DNA of 64,000 nt from an uncultured Clostridia bacterium (GCA_948466345.1 CAOKAC010000002.1:186001-250000), one strand, 5' to 3'; positions 16,174 through 25,753 are shown, counted from the stretch's first letter. The notes: a model not told the origin generated them from the letters alone. Numbers and translations are program-made.

Positions 16174-18729
16174 TTACCATTCTCGCTTTTTATAGGATGC
16201 CACTGCGCCCACCCCACCGAAAACCAGCAGGATTACAGCGATGCCAAGCACGATATACAGCGCCGGCGGCGTCTGTCCTACCGGATCATCCGAAGGATAG
16301 GTGTCAAGCGCTGCATAAGCGTCCTTTAAGTCGTCGTAAACAGATTGGTAGAGCTCTTCTGATACAGATGCAGTGGTGAGAAGTTCCTTTGCCGCCTGCA
16401 TTTCTTTCTCCAGACGGTTACGGGATTCTTTTGTGTAGGAAGAAATATCCGCGCTGATACACTTCTCCAGAAACGTGTCTAAATCCTTTAAATTGGCCTG
16501 CGTAACATGTATAGACACCCCGATGCAAGTAAGATCATATGCCATACTGCCTTGTCCGTCCTGCCCATACAAAAGCGGTGCATCCTGCATTTTTTGATAT
16601 ACAGGCAATGAAAGCTGTCCCTTTTCCGTATACAGAACCAGCAAATATCCGGCATCCGCTTCCAGCTCCACAGAAAACGAAAATAAGATTCCCTCGTCCT
16701 TCTCCACGCCTCTGGATTCTCCCAGCAAGTCTCCCGGAGAATACCCGTCTTTTTGCAGACTATATACCGCAGCGGTGATGCCATCCATATAAGCACCCGT
16801 CACCAGCACTTCCGACAATTTGCCGGCACCATTGGTGGCAAACGTCTGGCAAATTTTGTCCGCCTGCAGCATGTCCGGCAGTCGGTCAGACGTCTCCCCC
16901 ATCGTCAGAACATAAGCCGACTGCGTGCGGGACAGCATTTCTCCCGCCTTTTCCAGTCGGACAGCAGCCTTGTGCATCTCTGATGCCGGCCCGGTACGGG
17001 CTGCTTTTGCGTCTTTCAGCGCAGGTTCAAACAAAGAAATAGAATACTTGGTATACTCCTTTGCATGTATCCCTTCATAAGCGGCGATTGCAGCTTCCAG
17101 CGCCCGCTCATACTGATATTCCTTGGTAATTTCCCCCACGCTTTTTTTCAGGTGTACCGTAATCTCCGTAATCCCGGCAGGAACGCTGACAATTCCATTC
17201 TCCGAATCAAATCCGCAGGAGGCATATTCAATATTATTCAATAATACTGGAAACTCCAAGGATGCCGCCGTAGGCATGGTTGGAGACAGTCGGATCCGGA
17301 TTTCATTCTCTTTGCCGGTAATAGTACCATCCAACTTGCCGCCCCCCTGGAGTGGATAGTTCTCAAAAGAGAGGCTTTCGCCCTCTAAAAGCCATTCACC
17401 GGGGATTCCCTGCCCAATTACAACTGTATCATCCTCCAATTGGGAAACCACCGCATCGATAGATGTCGTCTGATCTGTATAGGGAAGTTGCTGCCGGGCA
17501 AGACGTTTCAAATAGGTACCGCCCCCTGGGGCAGCAAAAACACTGTCCCTTTTATACCATTCTACCGCGGCAGCGGCGCTGCGTCCAGAGTATAAAGAAA
17601 ACATGCCCGTGTCAAGTGATCCTTCCAAATTTGTAACAGACCAGTGAGAGGTGCAGGAGGCTACAGTATTGCGCATGACTGTTTCTACAGAAGAAAGCAG
17701 TTTTTGATAGACCGCCTGCACGTCCACTTCTCTCGCAGGCTCCTTTACGCGGCACAAATATGCAAAGGCCTTCAACTGGGTAAGCGCGTCCAGATTATCA
17801 TCCAAGACCGCTCCTGCATCAGAGCCTAACAGCAGGTGCACAGTCTCCTCCTGCCCTGCCGCTGTAAACGTATACGTTTCCATTTTGCTGCAAATTGTCA
17901 TGTATCGGCTTTGTAAATCCGCCCACTTGGAATCGAGAAAGGCAGTGTCTCCTGTTTTCATAAAGTAGAGTGCCGTATCATAGCAAGTCATGCAAGATAC
18001 GTCTGCCGGGGGCTTGTGCAGCAGGGGCGCATACGTGCCGCATCCGTCTCCCTGGATCCCGCAAAGCAGATCCACATATCCGGTATTAAGGGCAGCGGCC
18101 AATTTTCCCGCTTCCTCCGGCAGTTCTGTAAAAGAGAAGCTTCCGGCAAGCTGTGTATTCCAATACGCTTCCATGGCTTTCATATTATTATCAAATGTGC
18201 CTACCTGCTCCAAAGTCGTCGACGGCAGCGGTTTCCCTGCTGCATCTACCACAATCGCATAGTCGCAAACAGCTTTATTTCCCGGGAAAACCACACTGGG
18301 TATCTCCGTCAAAGGAGCGAGGCGCTTTGATGCGGCAGGAAATAGTACGTCTTTTTCCGTAATATTTTCAACTGTTAGGCGAGCATATAATACCAGACAC
18401 TGGGTGCCCTCCAAAGAAACGGGGCCGACAAACAACTGCACAGTATAGAGAAGCTGTCCGTCTGAAAAAGTATGAATGGTTGATGGATATGGCTCGCTCC
18501 GATGTATCTGTGCAATTTTAGTAGTATAACCAAAATGTACGCTATCCCCGCCTACAAGAAAAGAGCCGTCTGCAAGAACAGCAAGAGGTGCAAAATCAGG
18601 ATGCCCCAAATATGCTTGGGACTGCGGTACGAACAACTCCGTTCTCTCCGGTGCAGCCGCAGCAGCAACTATAGATAGAACGCTGGTTAGTATAAGTAGT
18701 AATGCAATAAAGATTGCAAGCTTTTTCAT
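16174..18729 (-). CDS. Large secreted, membrane-anchored FIVAR protein of unknown function
   Basis: The 851-residue protein has a signal peptide (MKKLAIFIALLL to about AAAAA), a long extracellular part, and a C-terminal helix (ALYIVLGIAVILLVFGGVGAV) followed by KKREW. The middle, about 180-430, is helical with patterns such as MEAYWNTQLAG and DNLDALTQLKAFAYL. These recall six-hairpin (alpha/alpha)6 glycosidases, but I could not find a convincing active site. A beta-rich region follows. Two helical stretches, near 560-610 and near 750-810 (DLDTFLEKC... YDDLKDAYAAL), resemble FIVAR carbohydrate-binding or spacer modules. The start is chosen for the signal peptide; the ribosome-binding site is poor. 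It has its own promoter and terminator. Confidence 0.7.
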   Translation of the reverse strand: MKKLAIFIALLLILTSVLSIVAAAAAPERTELFVPQSQAYLGHPDFAPLAVLADGSFLVGGDSVHFGYTTKIAQIHRSEPYPSTIHTFSDGQLLYTVQLFVGPVSLEGTQCLVLYARLTVENITEKDVLFPAASKRLAPLTEIPSVVFPGNKAVCDYAIVVDAAGKPLPSTTLEQVGTFDNNMKAMEAYWNTQLAGSFSFTELPEEAGKLAAALNTGYVDLLCGIQGDGCGTYAPLLHKPPADVSCMTCYDTALYFMKTGDTAFLDSKWADLQSRYMTICSKMETYTFTAAGQEETVHLLLGSDAGAVLDDNLDALTQLKAFAYLCRVKEPAREVDVQAVYQKLLSSVETVMRNTVASCTSHWSVTNLEGSLDTGMFSLYSGRSAAAAVEWYKRDSVFAAPGGGTYLKRLARQQLPYTDQTTSIDAVVSQLEDDTVVIGQGIPGEWLLEGESLSFENYPLQGGGKLDGTITGKENEIRIRLSPTMPTAASLEFPVLLNNIEYASCGFDSENGIVSVPAGITEITVHLKKSVGEITKEYQYERALEAAIAAYEGIHAKEYTKYSISLFEPALKDAKAARTGPASEMHKAAVRLEKAGEMLSRTQSAYVLTMGETSDRLPDMLQADKICQTFATNGAGKLSEVLVTGAYMDGITAAVYSLQKDGYSPGDLLGESRGVEKDEGILFSFSVELEADAGYLLVLYTEKGQLSLPVYQKMQDAPLLYGQDGQGSMAYDLTCIGVSIHVTQANLKDLDTFLEKCISADISSYTKESRNRLEKEMQAAKELLTTASVSEELYQSVYDDLKDAYAALDTYPSDDPVGQTPPALYIVLGIAVILLVFGGVGAVASYKKREW

Positions 18730-18795
18730 GATATAAGAGGTGCCTTTCCTAAAATAAAATATATAAGAAATGCTGTAGGTGCTATCATGTAAGAT

Positions 18796-18824
18796 ATTAT
18801 ACAAGGATTTACAGGGCTTGTCAA
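18796..18824 (-). promoter_or_regulatory. Promoter of the FIVAR protein gene
   Basis: On the minus strand, TTGACA (18824-18819) and TATAAT (18801-18796) are perfect consensus boxes 17 bases apart. Confidence 0.85.
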
Positions 18825-18886
18825 TCTTAGGATATGTTCCTGCCTCGGGGCAAGATTTCCGGCACTTGCAATGCAGCCCTGCTCTC

Positions 18887-18915
18887 TTGACAATTCAGCG
18901 CTTGTCAGCTATAAT
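18887..18915 (+). promoter_or_regulatory. Promoter of the rpiR-cmk-ispH cluster
   Basis: TTGACA (18887-18892) and TATAAT (18910-18915) are perfect consensus boxes 17 bases apart, about 70 bases before the first gene. Confidence 0.85.
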
Positions 18916-18983
18916 GATACATTAGGTAATTGTTCATAAAGGACAAAAGACGCAGGCACTGCGTATTAGGAAAGGGATCCGGT

Positions 18984-19865
18984 ATGGCATTTGATCTGAT
19001 TGAGACAATAGAAAAGGCATTGCCCGGCATGTCTAAAGGACAAAAGCGAATTGCCGCTTTTATTATCGAACACTGCGAACAGGCAGCCTATATGACGGCC
19101 TCCCGCCTTGGCATGCATGCGGATGTCTCCGAGTCCACCGTGGTACGCTTTGCTATCGAATTGGGCTTTGACGGATATCCTGGTCTGCACCGAGCCATGC
19201 AGGATACGCTTGGAAAACGGCTTACCAGCGTACAGCGTATGGAAGTAGCCAACGCCAGATTTCGGGAGGCAGGGGTGCTGGAAGCGGTGTTGTCCGCTGA
19301 CGCGGACCGGATTCGGACAACGCTGGAAAATGTGGACAAACGTGCCTTTGACGACGCAGTGGACGCTATTTTATCCGCCGGAAAAATCTATATTATCGGT
19401 ATGCGCTCTTCTTTCTCTTTGGCAGAATTTTTAGACTATAATTTAAGCCTTATCTTCCCTAACGTCCATCTGCTGCGCAATACAGGCAGCAGCGAAGTTT
19501 TTGAACAGCTGATGAAAATGGAAGAAGGGGACACTGTAATCGCGTTCAGCTTCCCCCGCTACTCCAGTCGAATCATCAATGCCGTAGACTTTGCCAAGCT
19601 AAGTGGTGCGCGGGTCATTGCTATCACCGACAGTCTCCAGGCACCCATCGCCAAAAACGCTTACGCCACGCTGTGCGCAAAAAGCGACATGGCCTCTTTT
19701 GCAGATTCTCTGGTAGCGCCGCTGTCCATTGTAAACGCTATTTTGGCTGCTATCGGCATGAAACGACAAGAAATGGTGTCTGATACACTGGCCCATTTGG
19801 AAGCTGTGTGGGACGAATACAACGTATACGAGAAACGCGGCGCCGGCAAAGAGGATACAAAATGA
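18984..19865 (+). CDS. MurR/RpiR-family transcriptional regulator
   Basis: This family senses phosphorylated sugars through a SIS domain. Residues 1-77 form the N-terminal helix-turn-helix domain (SKGQKRIAAFI, then VSESTVVRFAIELGFDGYPGL). Residues about 120-250 form the SIS domain (GKIYIIGMRSSFSLAEFLDYNLSL). The 293-residue length is typical. The ATG at 18984 follows GGAAAGG; the frame is open upstream without a good start. It heads an operon of housekeeping genes with no sugar gene next to it, so its ligand is unclear. Its stop overlaps the next start as ATGA. Confidence 0.9.
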   Translation: MAFDLIETIEKALPGMSKGQKRIAAFIIEHCEQAAYMTASRLGMHADVSESTVVRFAIELGFDGYPGLHRAMQDTLGKRLTSVQRMEVANARFREAGVLEAVLSADADRIRTTLENVDKRAFDDAVDAILSAGKIYIIGMRSSFSLAEFLDYNLSLIFPNVHLLRNTGSSEVFEQLMKMEEGDTVIAFSFPRYSSRIINAVDFAKLSGARVIAITDSLQAPIAKNAYATLCAKSDMASFADSLVAPLSIVNAILAAIGMKRQEMVSDTLAHLEAVWDEYNVYEKRGAGKEDTK

Positions 19866-21106
19866 ATCAAACAATCGCCATAATAGGCGGCGGTCCTGCC
19901 GGAATGATGGCTGCCTGTGCAATATCGCAGGCCGGAGGACAGGCGGTTTTGTATGAGCAGAATACGTCCTGCGGCAAAAAACTGCGGATCACCGGCAAAG
20001 GCCGGTGCAATGTAACCAACGACTGTTCTCCCGCACAGGTACTGGAAAATGTGACCCGAAATCAAAAGTTCTTATACAGCGCTCTGTACCGCTTTTCTCC
20101 CTCCGATGTAATAGAATTTTTTGAAGAATGCGGTGTGCCACTGAAAACAGAGCGGGGCAGGCGCGTCTTTCCTGTATCTGACCGGGCGGCGGACATTTGC
20201 ACCGCATTGGAGCGGCATCTCCAATGTCCCGTCATACGGGAGCAGGTACAAAGCATACTGTATGATACAGAAAATCATGTGCGCGGCGTGCATACCCATA
20301 GCGGCGACCATCCTCACCAGGCTGTAATCATCGCCACCGGCGGGATCTCCTATCCAGCCACCGGATCCAAAGGAGACGGGCATCGAATGGCCCGACAGGC
20401 AGGGCTGCATGTAACACCCCTTTCCGGTTCCCTCGTCCCCATCGAATGCCGCGAGCCAACACAGGACTGGATGGGCCTTTCCCTAAAAAATGTACGACTT
20501 ACTGTAGTGTGTGGACAAAAAGAGGTATTTGTGCAGCAAGGAGAAATGCTATTCACCCATTTTGGCGTCAGCGGTCCGTTGGTATTGTCCGCCTCTGCCC
20601 ATATGCAGGCGGGGGACGTTACAGAATATCGCATGTCTATTGATCTAAAGCCCGCATTATCTGAAAAAGAACTTGATACCCGGCTTCTGAGCGATATTCA
20701 GAAATATGCAGCCAGAGACTTTATCAATTCCCTAGGAGATCTGCTGCCGCGGGTGCTGATCCCAGCCATTGTAGAACGGAGTGGAATCCCGCCCCGCATG
20801 AAAACCGGCGCCATAACGAAAGAAATGCGGGCAAGGCTTCTTTCGGTGTTAAAAAATTTTACTCTGACCCCTACATCCTTTCGTCCTGTGGACGAAGCCA
20901 TCATCACCTGCGGTGGTGTGGACGTGCGGGAAATCGACCCCAAAACCATGATGGCCAAACAAGTTCCAGGATTGTTTTTTGCGGGTGAGGTGCTGGATCT
21001 GGACGCATACACCGGCGGATACAACCTGCAGATTGCCTGGTCTACCGGACGCCTGGCAGGACTAGGCGCCGCCGAGTATATCAATGCTGCAGAAAATTTT
21101 ATCTAA
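19862..21106 (+). CDS. HI0933-family FAD-dependent oxidoreductase
   Basis: The 414-residue flavoprotein starts with a Rossmann FAD motif (IGGGPAGMMAACAISQAGG), then GRCNVTN and, near the end, FAGEVLDLDAYTGGYNLQ, all marks of the HI0933/YhiN group. The physiological substrate of these enzymes is not known; members are often labelled aminoacetone oxidase family. It is translationally coupled to rpiR by a 4-base ATGA overlap and sits 18 bases before cmk. I recall the same order in many Clostridia, which hints at a link to envelope or nucleotide metabolism, but this is inference. Confidence 0.9.
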   Translation: MNQTIAIIGGGPAGMMAACAISQAGGQAVLYEQNTSCGKKLRITGKGRCNVTNDCSPAQVLENVTRNQKFLYSALYRFSPSDVIEFFEECGVPLKTERGRRVFPVSDRAADICTALERHLQCPVIREQVQSILYDTENHVRGVHTHSGDHPHQAVIIATGGISYPATGSKGDGHRMARQAGLHVTPLSGSLVPIECREPTQDWMGLSLKNVRLTVVCGQKEVFVQQGEMLFTHFGVSGPLVLSASAHMQAGDVTEYRMSIDLKPALSEKELDTRLLSDIQKYAARDFINSLGDLLPRVLIPAIVERSGIPPRMKTGAITKEMRARLLSVLKNFTLTPTSFRPVDEAIITCGGVDVREIDPKTMMAKQVPGLFFAGEVLDLDAYTGGYNLQIAWSTGRLAGLGAAEYINAAENFI

Positions 21107-21124
21107 GGTTAGATGGAGTTCTAT

Positions 21125-21808
21125 ATGAATCAAAAAATCAGAATCGCAATTGATGGACCCAGCGGTAGCGGAAAAAGTACGCTGGCTAAAAAAATCGCTC
21201 ATGAACTGGGACTTGTCTATGTCGACACAGGCGCTCTGTACCGGGCGGTAGGACTATATGTCAAGCGCGCCGGTGCAGATCCCGCCGTAGGTTCTCAAAT
21301 TGTCGCCCTGCTCCCTCAGATGCAGCTAAGTCTGCGGTACACAGAGGAGGGGCAGCGGGTTATCCTGAATGGCGAGGACGTATCCGGGCTAATCCGTACA
21401 TCAGAGGTTACAGTATACGCCACCGCCGTTTCTGCGATTCCCTCTGTACGTAAATTTCTCTTGGAAATACAAAAGAGGATAGCTGGAGAAGGCAATGTTG
21501 TCATGGATGGCCGAGATATCGGCACTGTAATTATGCCGGACGCAGATGTAAAGCTCTTTTTGGAGGCTTCCCCTGCTAAGCGGGCGCATCGCAGATTCCT
21601 AGAACTGCAGGCTAAAGGAGAGCAGGTTACAGAGGAAGAAGTTCTGGCTGCAGTAGTACAGCGGGATAAGGCGGACAGCAGCAGAGATGTTGCTCCTGCT
21701 ATACCGGCAGAGGATGCTATTTTTATCGATAACTCTCAGTTGGATGAAGCCCAGACGCTTTCAAAAGCGCTGGAGATTATTAGGGAAAAGCTGCGCCGCC
21801 TGCGGTAA
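21125..21808 (+). CDS. cmk: Cytidylate kinase
   Basis: It phosphorylates CMP and dCMP with ATP, feeding CTP and phospholipid synthesis. The 227-residue protein has the P-loop DGPSGSGKST, DTGALYRAVGLY, the DGRDIGTV motif, and a C-terminal RDKADSSRDVAP that matches the lid and substrate-binding region. The ATG at 21125 is preceded by GGAG at 6 bases; an earlier in-frame ATG at 21113 lies on that site. It is followed 22 bases later by plsC. Confidence 0.96.
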   Translation: MNQKIRIAIDGPSGSGKSTLAKKIAHELGLVYVDTGALYRAVGLYVKRAGADPAVGSQIVALLPQMQLSLRYTEEGQRVILNGEDVSGLIRTSEVTVYATAVSAIPSVRKFLLEIQKRIAGEGNVVMDGRDIGTVIMPDADVKLFLEASPAKRAHRRFLELQAKGEQVTEEEVLAAVVQRDKADSSRDVAPAIPAEDAIFIDNSQLDEAQTLSKALEIIREKLRRLR

Positions 21809-21830
21809 GCTGCCTCATGGAGGGATTATC

Positions 21831-22442
21831 ATGTCCTTTTATCAAAACATTTATAATCTATTAGCCCGACCCCTGCGGACCCTTTTCCGTGTGCAGGTGA
21901 CAGGAACGGAAAACCTTCCACAGGAGCGAGGATGTATTTTATGCGCCAATCACACCAGCCTGCTGGATGTACTCATCATTTCTGCAGGACTGAACCGGCA
22001 GGTGCGGTATATGGCAAAAAAAGAACTGTTTAAAATTCCCGTTCTTGGTTCGCTGATTGCCGCGCTGGGGGCGTATTCCATAGACCGTGGCGGCGCCGAT
22101 GTGGCTTCTATTCGCAAAACGATTCGCTTGTTGGAAGAAGGACAGCTTATTGGCATTTTCCCACAAGGTACTCGTCAGCCAGGTGTGGATCCCAAAACTA
22201 CGGCAGTCAAGCATGGTGTTGGAATGATCGCCTATCACGCCAAATGTGATGTGGTGCCGGTATATATTAAAACAAAGAAAAACAAAGCCCGCTTTTTTCA
22301 TAAAACCCATTTGCTGGTAGGCACACCGATTCCATATGCAGATTTATCCTTTGAAAAGGGCGGGATGCAGGAATATAAAGCCGCCACAGAAAAAATTTTT
22401 AAAGCGGTGTGCGCCCTGGATACCGAGGCGGTAGAGTCATGA
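21831..22442 (+). CDS. plsC: 1-acyl-sn-glycerol-3-phosphate acyltransferase
   Basis: The enzyme adds the second acyl chain to lysophosphatidic acid, giving phosphatidic acid at the inner membrane face. The catalytic NHTSLLD (the NHx4D motif) and FPQGTRQPG motifs are clear in 203 residues. The ATG at 21831 follows GGAGG by 7 bases. The stop overlaps the ispH-rpsA start as ATGA. Confidence 0.93.
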   Translation: MSFYQNIYNLLARPLRTLFRVQVTGTENLPQERGCILCANHTSLLDVLIISAGLNRQVRYMAKKELFKIPVLGSLIAALGAYSIDRGGADVASIRKTIRLLEEGQLIGIFPQGTRQPGVDPKTTAVKHGVGMIAYHAKCDVVPVYIKTKKNKARFFHKTHLLVGTPIPYADLSFEKGGMQEYKAATEKIFKAVCALDTEAVES

Positions 22443-24505
22443 AGATACAAGTCGCAAAGCACGCCGGGTTCTGCTTTGGCGTCCGCCGGGCCACGCAGGT
22501 GGCGGAGGATGCGCTGAAACAGGAAGACGGCGCCATATATACACTTGGGCGGCTCATCCACAACGATGGGTATATAGCCGCACTTCGCCGGTGCGGCATG
22601 GGAGAAATCGGCAGAGAGGATATCCACGATATATGCCGCCGCGCCCGATCTGGTGAAAAGATCACCGTGATTATCCGCGCCCACGGTGAGATGCAGGATA
22701 TTTTATCCCAGCTTCTCACCTGCGCAGCAGAACATAAAAATCTTACCGTGCTGGACTGCACCTGTCCCTATGTTACGAAGGTGCGCAGAATTGCCGCCAA
22801 GTGCAGCGGGGCAAAAAAACTTTTTATTTTAATTGGCGCTGCAGACCATCCTGAAGTGCAGGGAATCATGAGTTGCTGCAGAGGCGAGGGACTGGTTTTT
22901 TCCAGTGCCTCCCTTTTGGAAGAATGGATCTACTCTCCTGGAGCTGAAAAATACAGGGATTTCCAGGTTTGTGTGGCCGCGCAGACAACGCAAAATTTGT
23001 CGGAGTGGAAAAAATGTTTGAAAATTATCAAAAAAGTATATACAAATGCTTTGATTTTTGATACAATATGTAATGTTACGGAAGAAAGGCAGACGGAAGC
23101 CGAGCAGCTTGCCGATTCCTCTGATGCAGTTATCGTCATTGGAAGCCGGGGCAGTTCCAATACGGTCAAGCTTTATGAAATCTGCAAAAAGCGCTGCCAC
23201 GATACTTATCTATGTGAAAATGCAGATTCAATCGGGGATTTGGTCGTTCCCCCCCGCTGTAACATCATATCTATTACTGCCGGCGCCTCGACGCCGTTCA
23301 GTGTAATACAGGAGGTTAAACAAACAATGAGTGAGCAAATGGAAAACTTTGCTGAAATGCTCGAGCAGACCATGAAAACATTGAATCCGGGAGATATTGT
23401 CGTCGGTGTCGTTACGTCCGTATCCCAGAACGAGATCACACTGGATCTGGGTACAAAAACGACCGGCGTGATTGTACATGACAAGCTGACCGACGATCCG
23501 TCCGCAAAACTGGATGAAATGTTCAAAATTGGGGATGAGGTTCGTGCAAAGGTTATTAAAATCAGCGATATCGAGGGCATTGCGACCCTTGATAAATTAA
23601 AAGTGGATTCTGAACAGAACTGGCACGAGATTGTAGCAAAATATGAATCCGGAGAAATCGTTGAAGGAAAAATCGTTGACTGCGTAAAGGGCGGTCTGAT
23701 CATTTCCATTCAATCTGTCCGTGTATTCATCCCTGCTTCCCTTTCCGGTGTTCCCAAAAATGCAGGCCCCGATGCACTGCAGGCACTGGTAGGTACCATG
23801 CAGAAAGTAAAAATTATCGAAATCAAAGAAGATAGAAAGCGCGCATTTGCTTCTATCCGCGCCGTACTGGCTGAAGAAAGACGGGAAAAGGAAGAGGCAT
23901 TCTGGAACCAGGTGGAAGTCGGACAGATTTATGAGGGCCCTGTAAAGAGCCTGACCAGCTATGGTGCATTTGTAGACTTGGGCGGTGTGGACGGCATGGT
24001 ACATACAAGCGAACTGTCCTGGAGACGGATCCGTCACCCTTCTGAAATTGTTTCTCAGGGTGATGTCATTAAAGTGTATGTTAAGGCTCTGGATCGGGAA
24101 AAGGGCAGAATTTCTCTTGGATACAAGACAGAAGACACCGACCCTTGGTTTATCTTCAACCAGAAATACAGTGTGGGCGATACTGCCAGCGTGAAAATTG
24201 TTTCTCTGATGCCCTTTGGTGCATTTGCAGAAGTGGTTCCCGGTGCTGACGGACTGATTCATATCAGCCAGATCGCAGATCACAAAATTGAAACTCCCGC
24301 AGAAGTGCTGAAGATTGGCGATATTGTTGATGCAAAAGTAATTGCGATTGATGACGAAAACCGGAAAATCAGCCTTTCTATGCGTGCGCTCATTGAGGAG
24401 AAAAAAGAAGCGGAAGAACAGGGCAGCGCAGCAGACTTGGAAGAAAGTGCAGTGGTATATTCTACCGACGATCCCCAAAGCTTTGCGGATGTAGACGCTG
24501 AATAA
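22439..24505 (+). CDS. ispH-rpsA: IspH-ribosomal protein S1 fusion
   Basis: Residues 1-295 are 4-hydroxy-3-methylbut-2-enyl diphosphate reductase, the last step of the MEP isoprenoid pathway. The [4Fe-4S] ligands are C12, C109 and C211; AHGE (81-84) and AAQTTQN are also present. Residues about 310-640 carry four S1 RNA-binding repeats (for example GMVHTSELSWRRI and GLIHISQIADHKI), so the S1 part is shorter than the six-repeat E. coli protein. This fusion is known in Clostridia. A strong internal ribosome-binding site and ATG at 23327 suggest separate S1 synthesis too. The full product is 688 residues. Confidence 0.93.
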   Translation: MKIQVAKHAGFCFGVRRATQVAEDALKQEDGAIYTLGRLIHNDGYIAALRRCGMGEIGREDIHDICRRARSGEKITVIIRAHGEMQDILSQLLTCAAEHKNLTVLDCTCPYVTKVRRIAAKCSGAKKLFILIGAADHPEVQGIMSCCRGEGLVFSSASLLEEWIYSPGAEKYRDFQVCVAAQTTQNLSEWKKCLKIIKKVYTNALIFDTICNVTEERQTEAEQLADSSDAVIVIGSRGSSNTVKLYEICKKRCHDTYLCENADSIGDLVVPPRCNIISITAGASTPFSVIQEVKQTMSEQMENFAEMLEQTMKTLNPGDIVVGVVTSVSQNEITLDLGTKTTGVIVHDKLTDDPSAKLDEMFKIGDEVRAKVIKISDIEGIATLDKLKVDSEQNWHEIVAKYESGEIVEGKIVDCVKGGLIISIQSVRVFIPASLSGVPKNAGPDALQALVGTMQKVKIIEIKEDRKRAFASIRAVLAEERREKEEAFWNQVEVGQIYEGPVKSLTSYGAFVDLGGVDGMVHTSELSWRRIRHPSEIVSQGDVIKVYVKALDREKGRISLGYKTEDTDPWFIFNQKYSVGDTASVKIVSLMPFGAFAEVVPGADGLIHISQIADHKIETPAEVLKIGDIVDAKVIAIDDENRKISLSMRALIEEKKEAEEQGSAADLEESAVVYSTDDPQSFADVDAE
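23310..24505 (+). CDS. rpsA: Internal translation start: stand-alone ribosomal protein S1
   Basis: AGGAGGT (23310-23316) stands 11 bases before an in-frame ATG at 23327. The protein from there, MSEQMENFAEML to the end, is 392 residues and holds all four S1 repeats without the IspH part. The N-terminus looks like a natural clostridial S1 start. The cell may thus make abundant free S1 as well as the fusion; or the site may be a relic of two formerly separate genes. This entry spans the ribosome-binding site through the stop. Confidence 0.65.
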
Positions 24506-24520
24506 AATACAAAATTGTAT

Positions 24521-24552
24521 AAAAAACCTACAGGATATCCTGTAGGTTTTTT
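24521..24552. terminator. Bidirectional terminator
   Basis: A perfect 16-bp palindrome (24521-24536 with 24537-24552) is flanked by six As and six Ts. It ends ispH-rpsA on one strand and apbE on the other. Confidence 0.93.
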
Positions 24553-24604
24553 ATGTGGTTTTTTTACTAAAAATCCCCCATATCCCTCCCGCCGTGCAAA
24601 ACTG

Positions 24605-25684
24605 TTACGTTTCTTCCTCGATAAGGAGCGCAGCAAACCCGTCTGTATAGCAAATCGTCCCCTCCCCATCGATCCAGGCAGCTTCCACGTCGTCTAATTC
24701 TTCTATCAATGCTCTGCCCTGATCGTAAGACATATTAAATACAGCTGTGGAAAGGGCATCCGCCATTCCCCCATCCCTGCAGATAACAGACACGGAAACA
24801 AAGTGGTTTTCCGGCCTTAGCGTCTTCGGATGGATAATATGATGATACCGCACCCCATCTACAGTATAATATCGCTGATAGGACCCGCTGGTCACCAGTG
24901 ATAAATCCGTCAAGGCAACACGACAAATAGAGGCATCCTGCGCTCCAAGATCGGGGTTTTGAATACCTGCAGTCCAGGGAGAACCGTCAGCCTTTGTGCC
25001 AATCGTACGCACATTTCCCCCAACGCTGAACGCCAAATGATTCCAACCCATTTCCTGTGCAGCCCCAGCAGCCATTTCTGTGGCATATCCCTTAGCAATC
25101 GAACCCACATCCAGCCGCATCTGCGCATCCGGCAAATACACCGTCCCTGCTTTACGATCAATAACAATGGAGGATATATCCATATGCTGGGCTGCGGCTT
25201 CCAACTCCGCACGCTCCGGCAAAGCCGCGGCCTTTGGATCGTCCGTTCCCGCTTCCCTGTATGTATGCCATACAGAAAGCACACCGCCCATAGCAATATT
25301 GGTCATTCCTTGGGTCAGGCTGTACATTTCAACGCTGTATTCCAGCAGATCAATAATACGTTCATCCACGGATACAGGCCGCATGCCTGCGTTATCGTTT
25401 ACTGTTTTCAAATTGTTGATTCCATCATAATCGTGATAGATATCATATAGCTGGTGATATTGCTCTAAAATCTGCAGAAGCTGATCCGCTTTTTTATCAA
25501 AGGCTTCTTTAGACACATCAAATCCAGTAAGTACTGTTACCGTATCAAATAAATCAAAAGAAGTGCGGGAATACCGATTCAGCTCCGCATCCTTTCCGCC
25601 GGCGGTATGGCTGCTGCAGCCAAACAAAGCAAATAGCAGCAGTACCAGCGTGGTTAGCAGAGCGATACGTTTTCTTATTTGCAT
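24605..25684 (-). CDS. apbE: FAD:protein FMN transferase (ApbE), lipoprotein
   Basis: ApbE moves FMN from FAD onto a Thr or Ser of target proteins outside the membrane. The 359-residue protein has a lipobox (LLFALFGC), the RLDVGSIAKGYATE motif, the SVGGNVRTIG motif, and the conserved HHIIHPKT and DALSTAVFNM segments. The start at 25684 follows GGGGAAAGG. It lies 89 bases downstream of the tandem lipoprotein gene, with a hairpin between them. That neighbour, with two DLYAGCT sites, is its likely partner. Confidence 0.93.
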   Translation of the reverse strand: MQIRKRIALLTTLVLLLFALFGCSSHTAGGKDAELNRYSRTSFDLFDTVTVLTGFDVSKEAFDKKADQLLQILEQYHQLYDIYHDYDGINNLKTVNDNAGMRPVSVDERIIDLLEYSVEMYSLTQGMTNIAMGGVLSVWHTYREAGTDDPKAAALPERAELEAAAQHMDISSIVIDRKAGTVYLPDAQMRLDVGSIAKGYATEMAAGAAQEMGWNHLAFSVGGNVRTIGTKADGSPWTAGIQNPDLGAQDASICRVALTDLSLVTSGSYQRYYTVDGVRYHHIIHPKTLRPENHFVSVSVICRDGGMADALSTAVFNMSYDQGRALIEELDDVEAAWIDGEGTICYTDGFAALLIEEET

Positions 25685-25725
25685 AGCGTACCTTTCCCCG
25701 TCGTTTCAATGTCCTGTTAAAATGC

Positions 25726-25753
25726 AGGGATCCTGCACAACTGCAGGATCCCT
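25726..25753 (-). terminator. 12-bp hairpin between the tandem lipoprotein gene and apbE
   Basis: AGGGATCCTGCA (25726-25737) pairs with TGCAGGATCCCT (25742-25753); on the minus strand GCATTTTAAC follows. It may be a partial terminator or mRNA stabiliser that raises lipoprotein output over apbE. Confidence 0.65.

Noticed and set aside
23597-24478. 293-codon open frame on the strand opposite ispH-rpsA
   Set aside because: It mirrors the S1 repeats, has no ribosome-binding site and no recognisable protein pattern.
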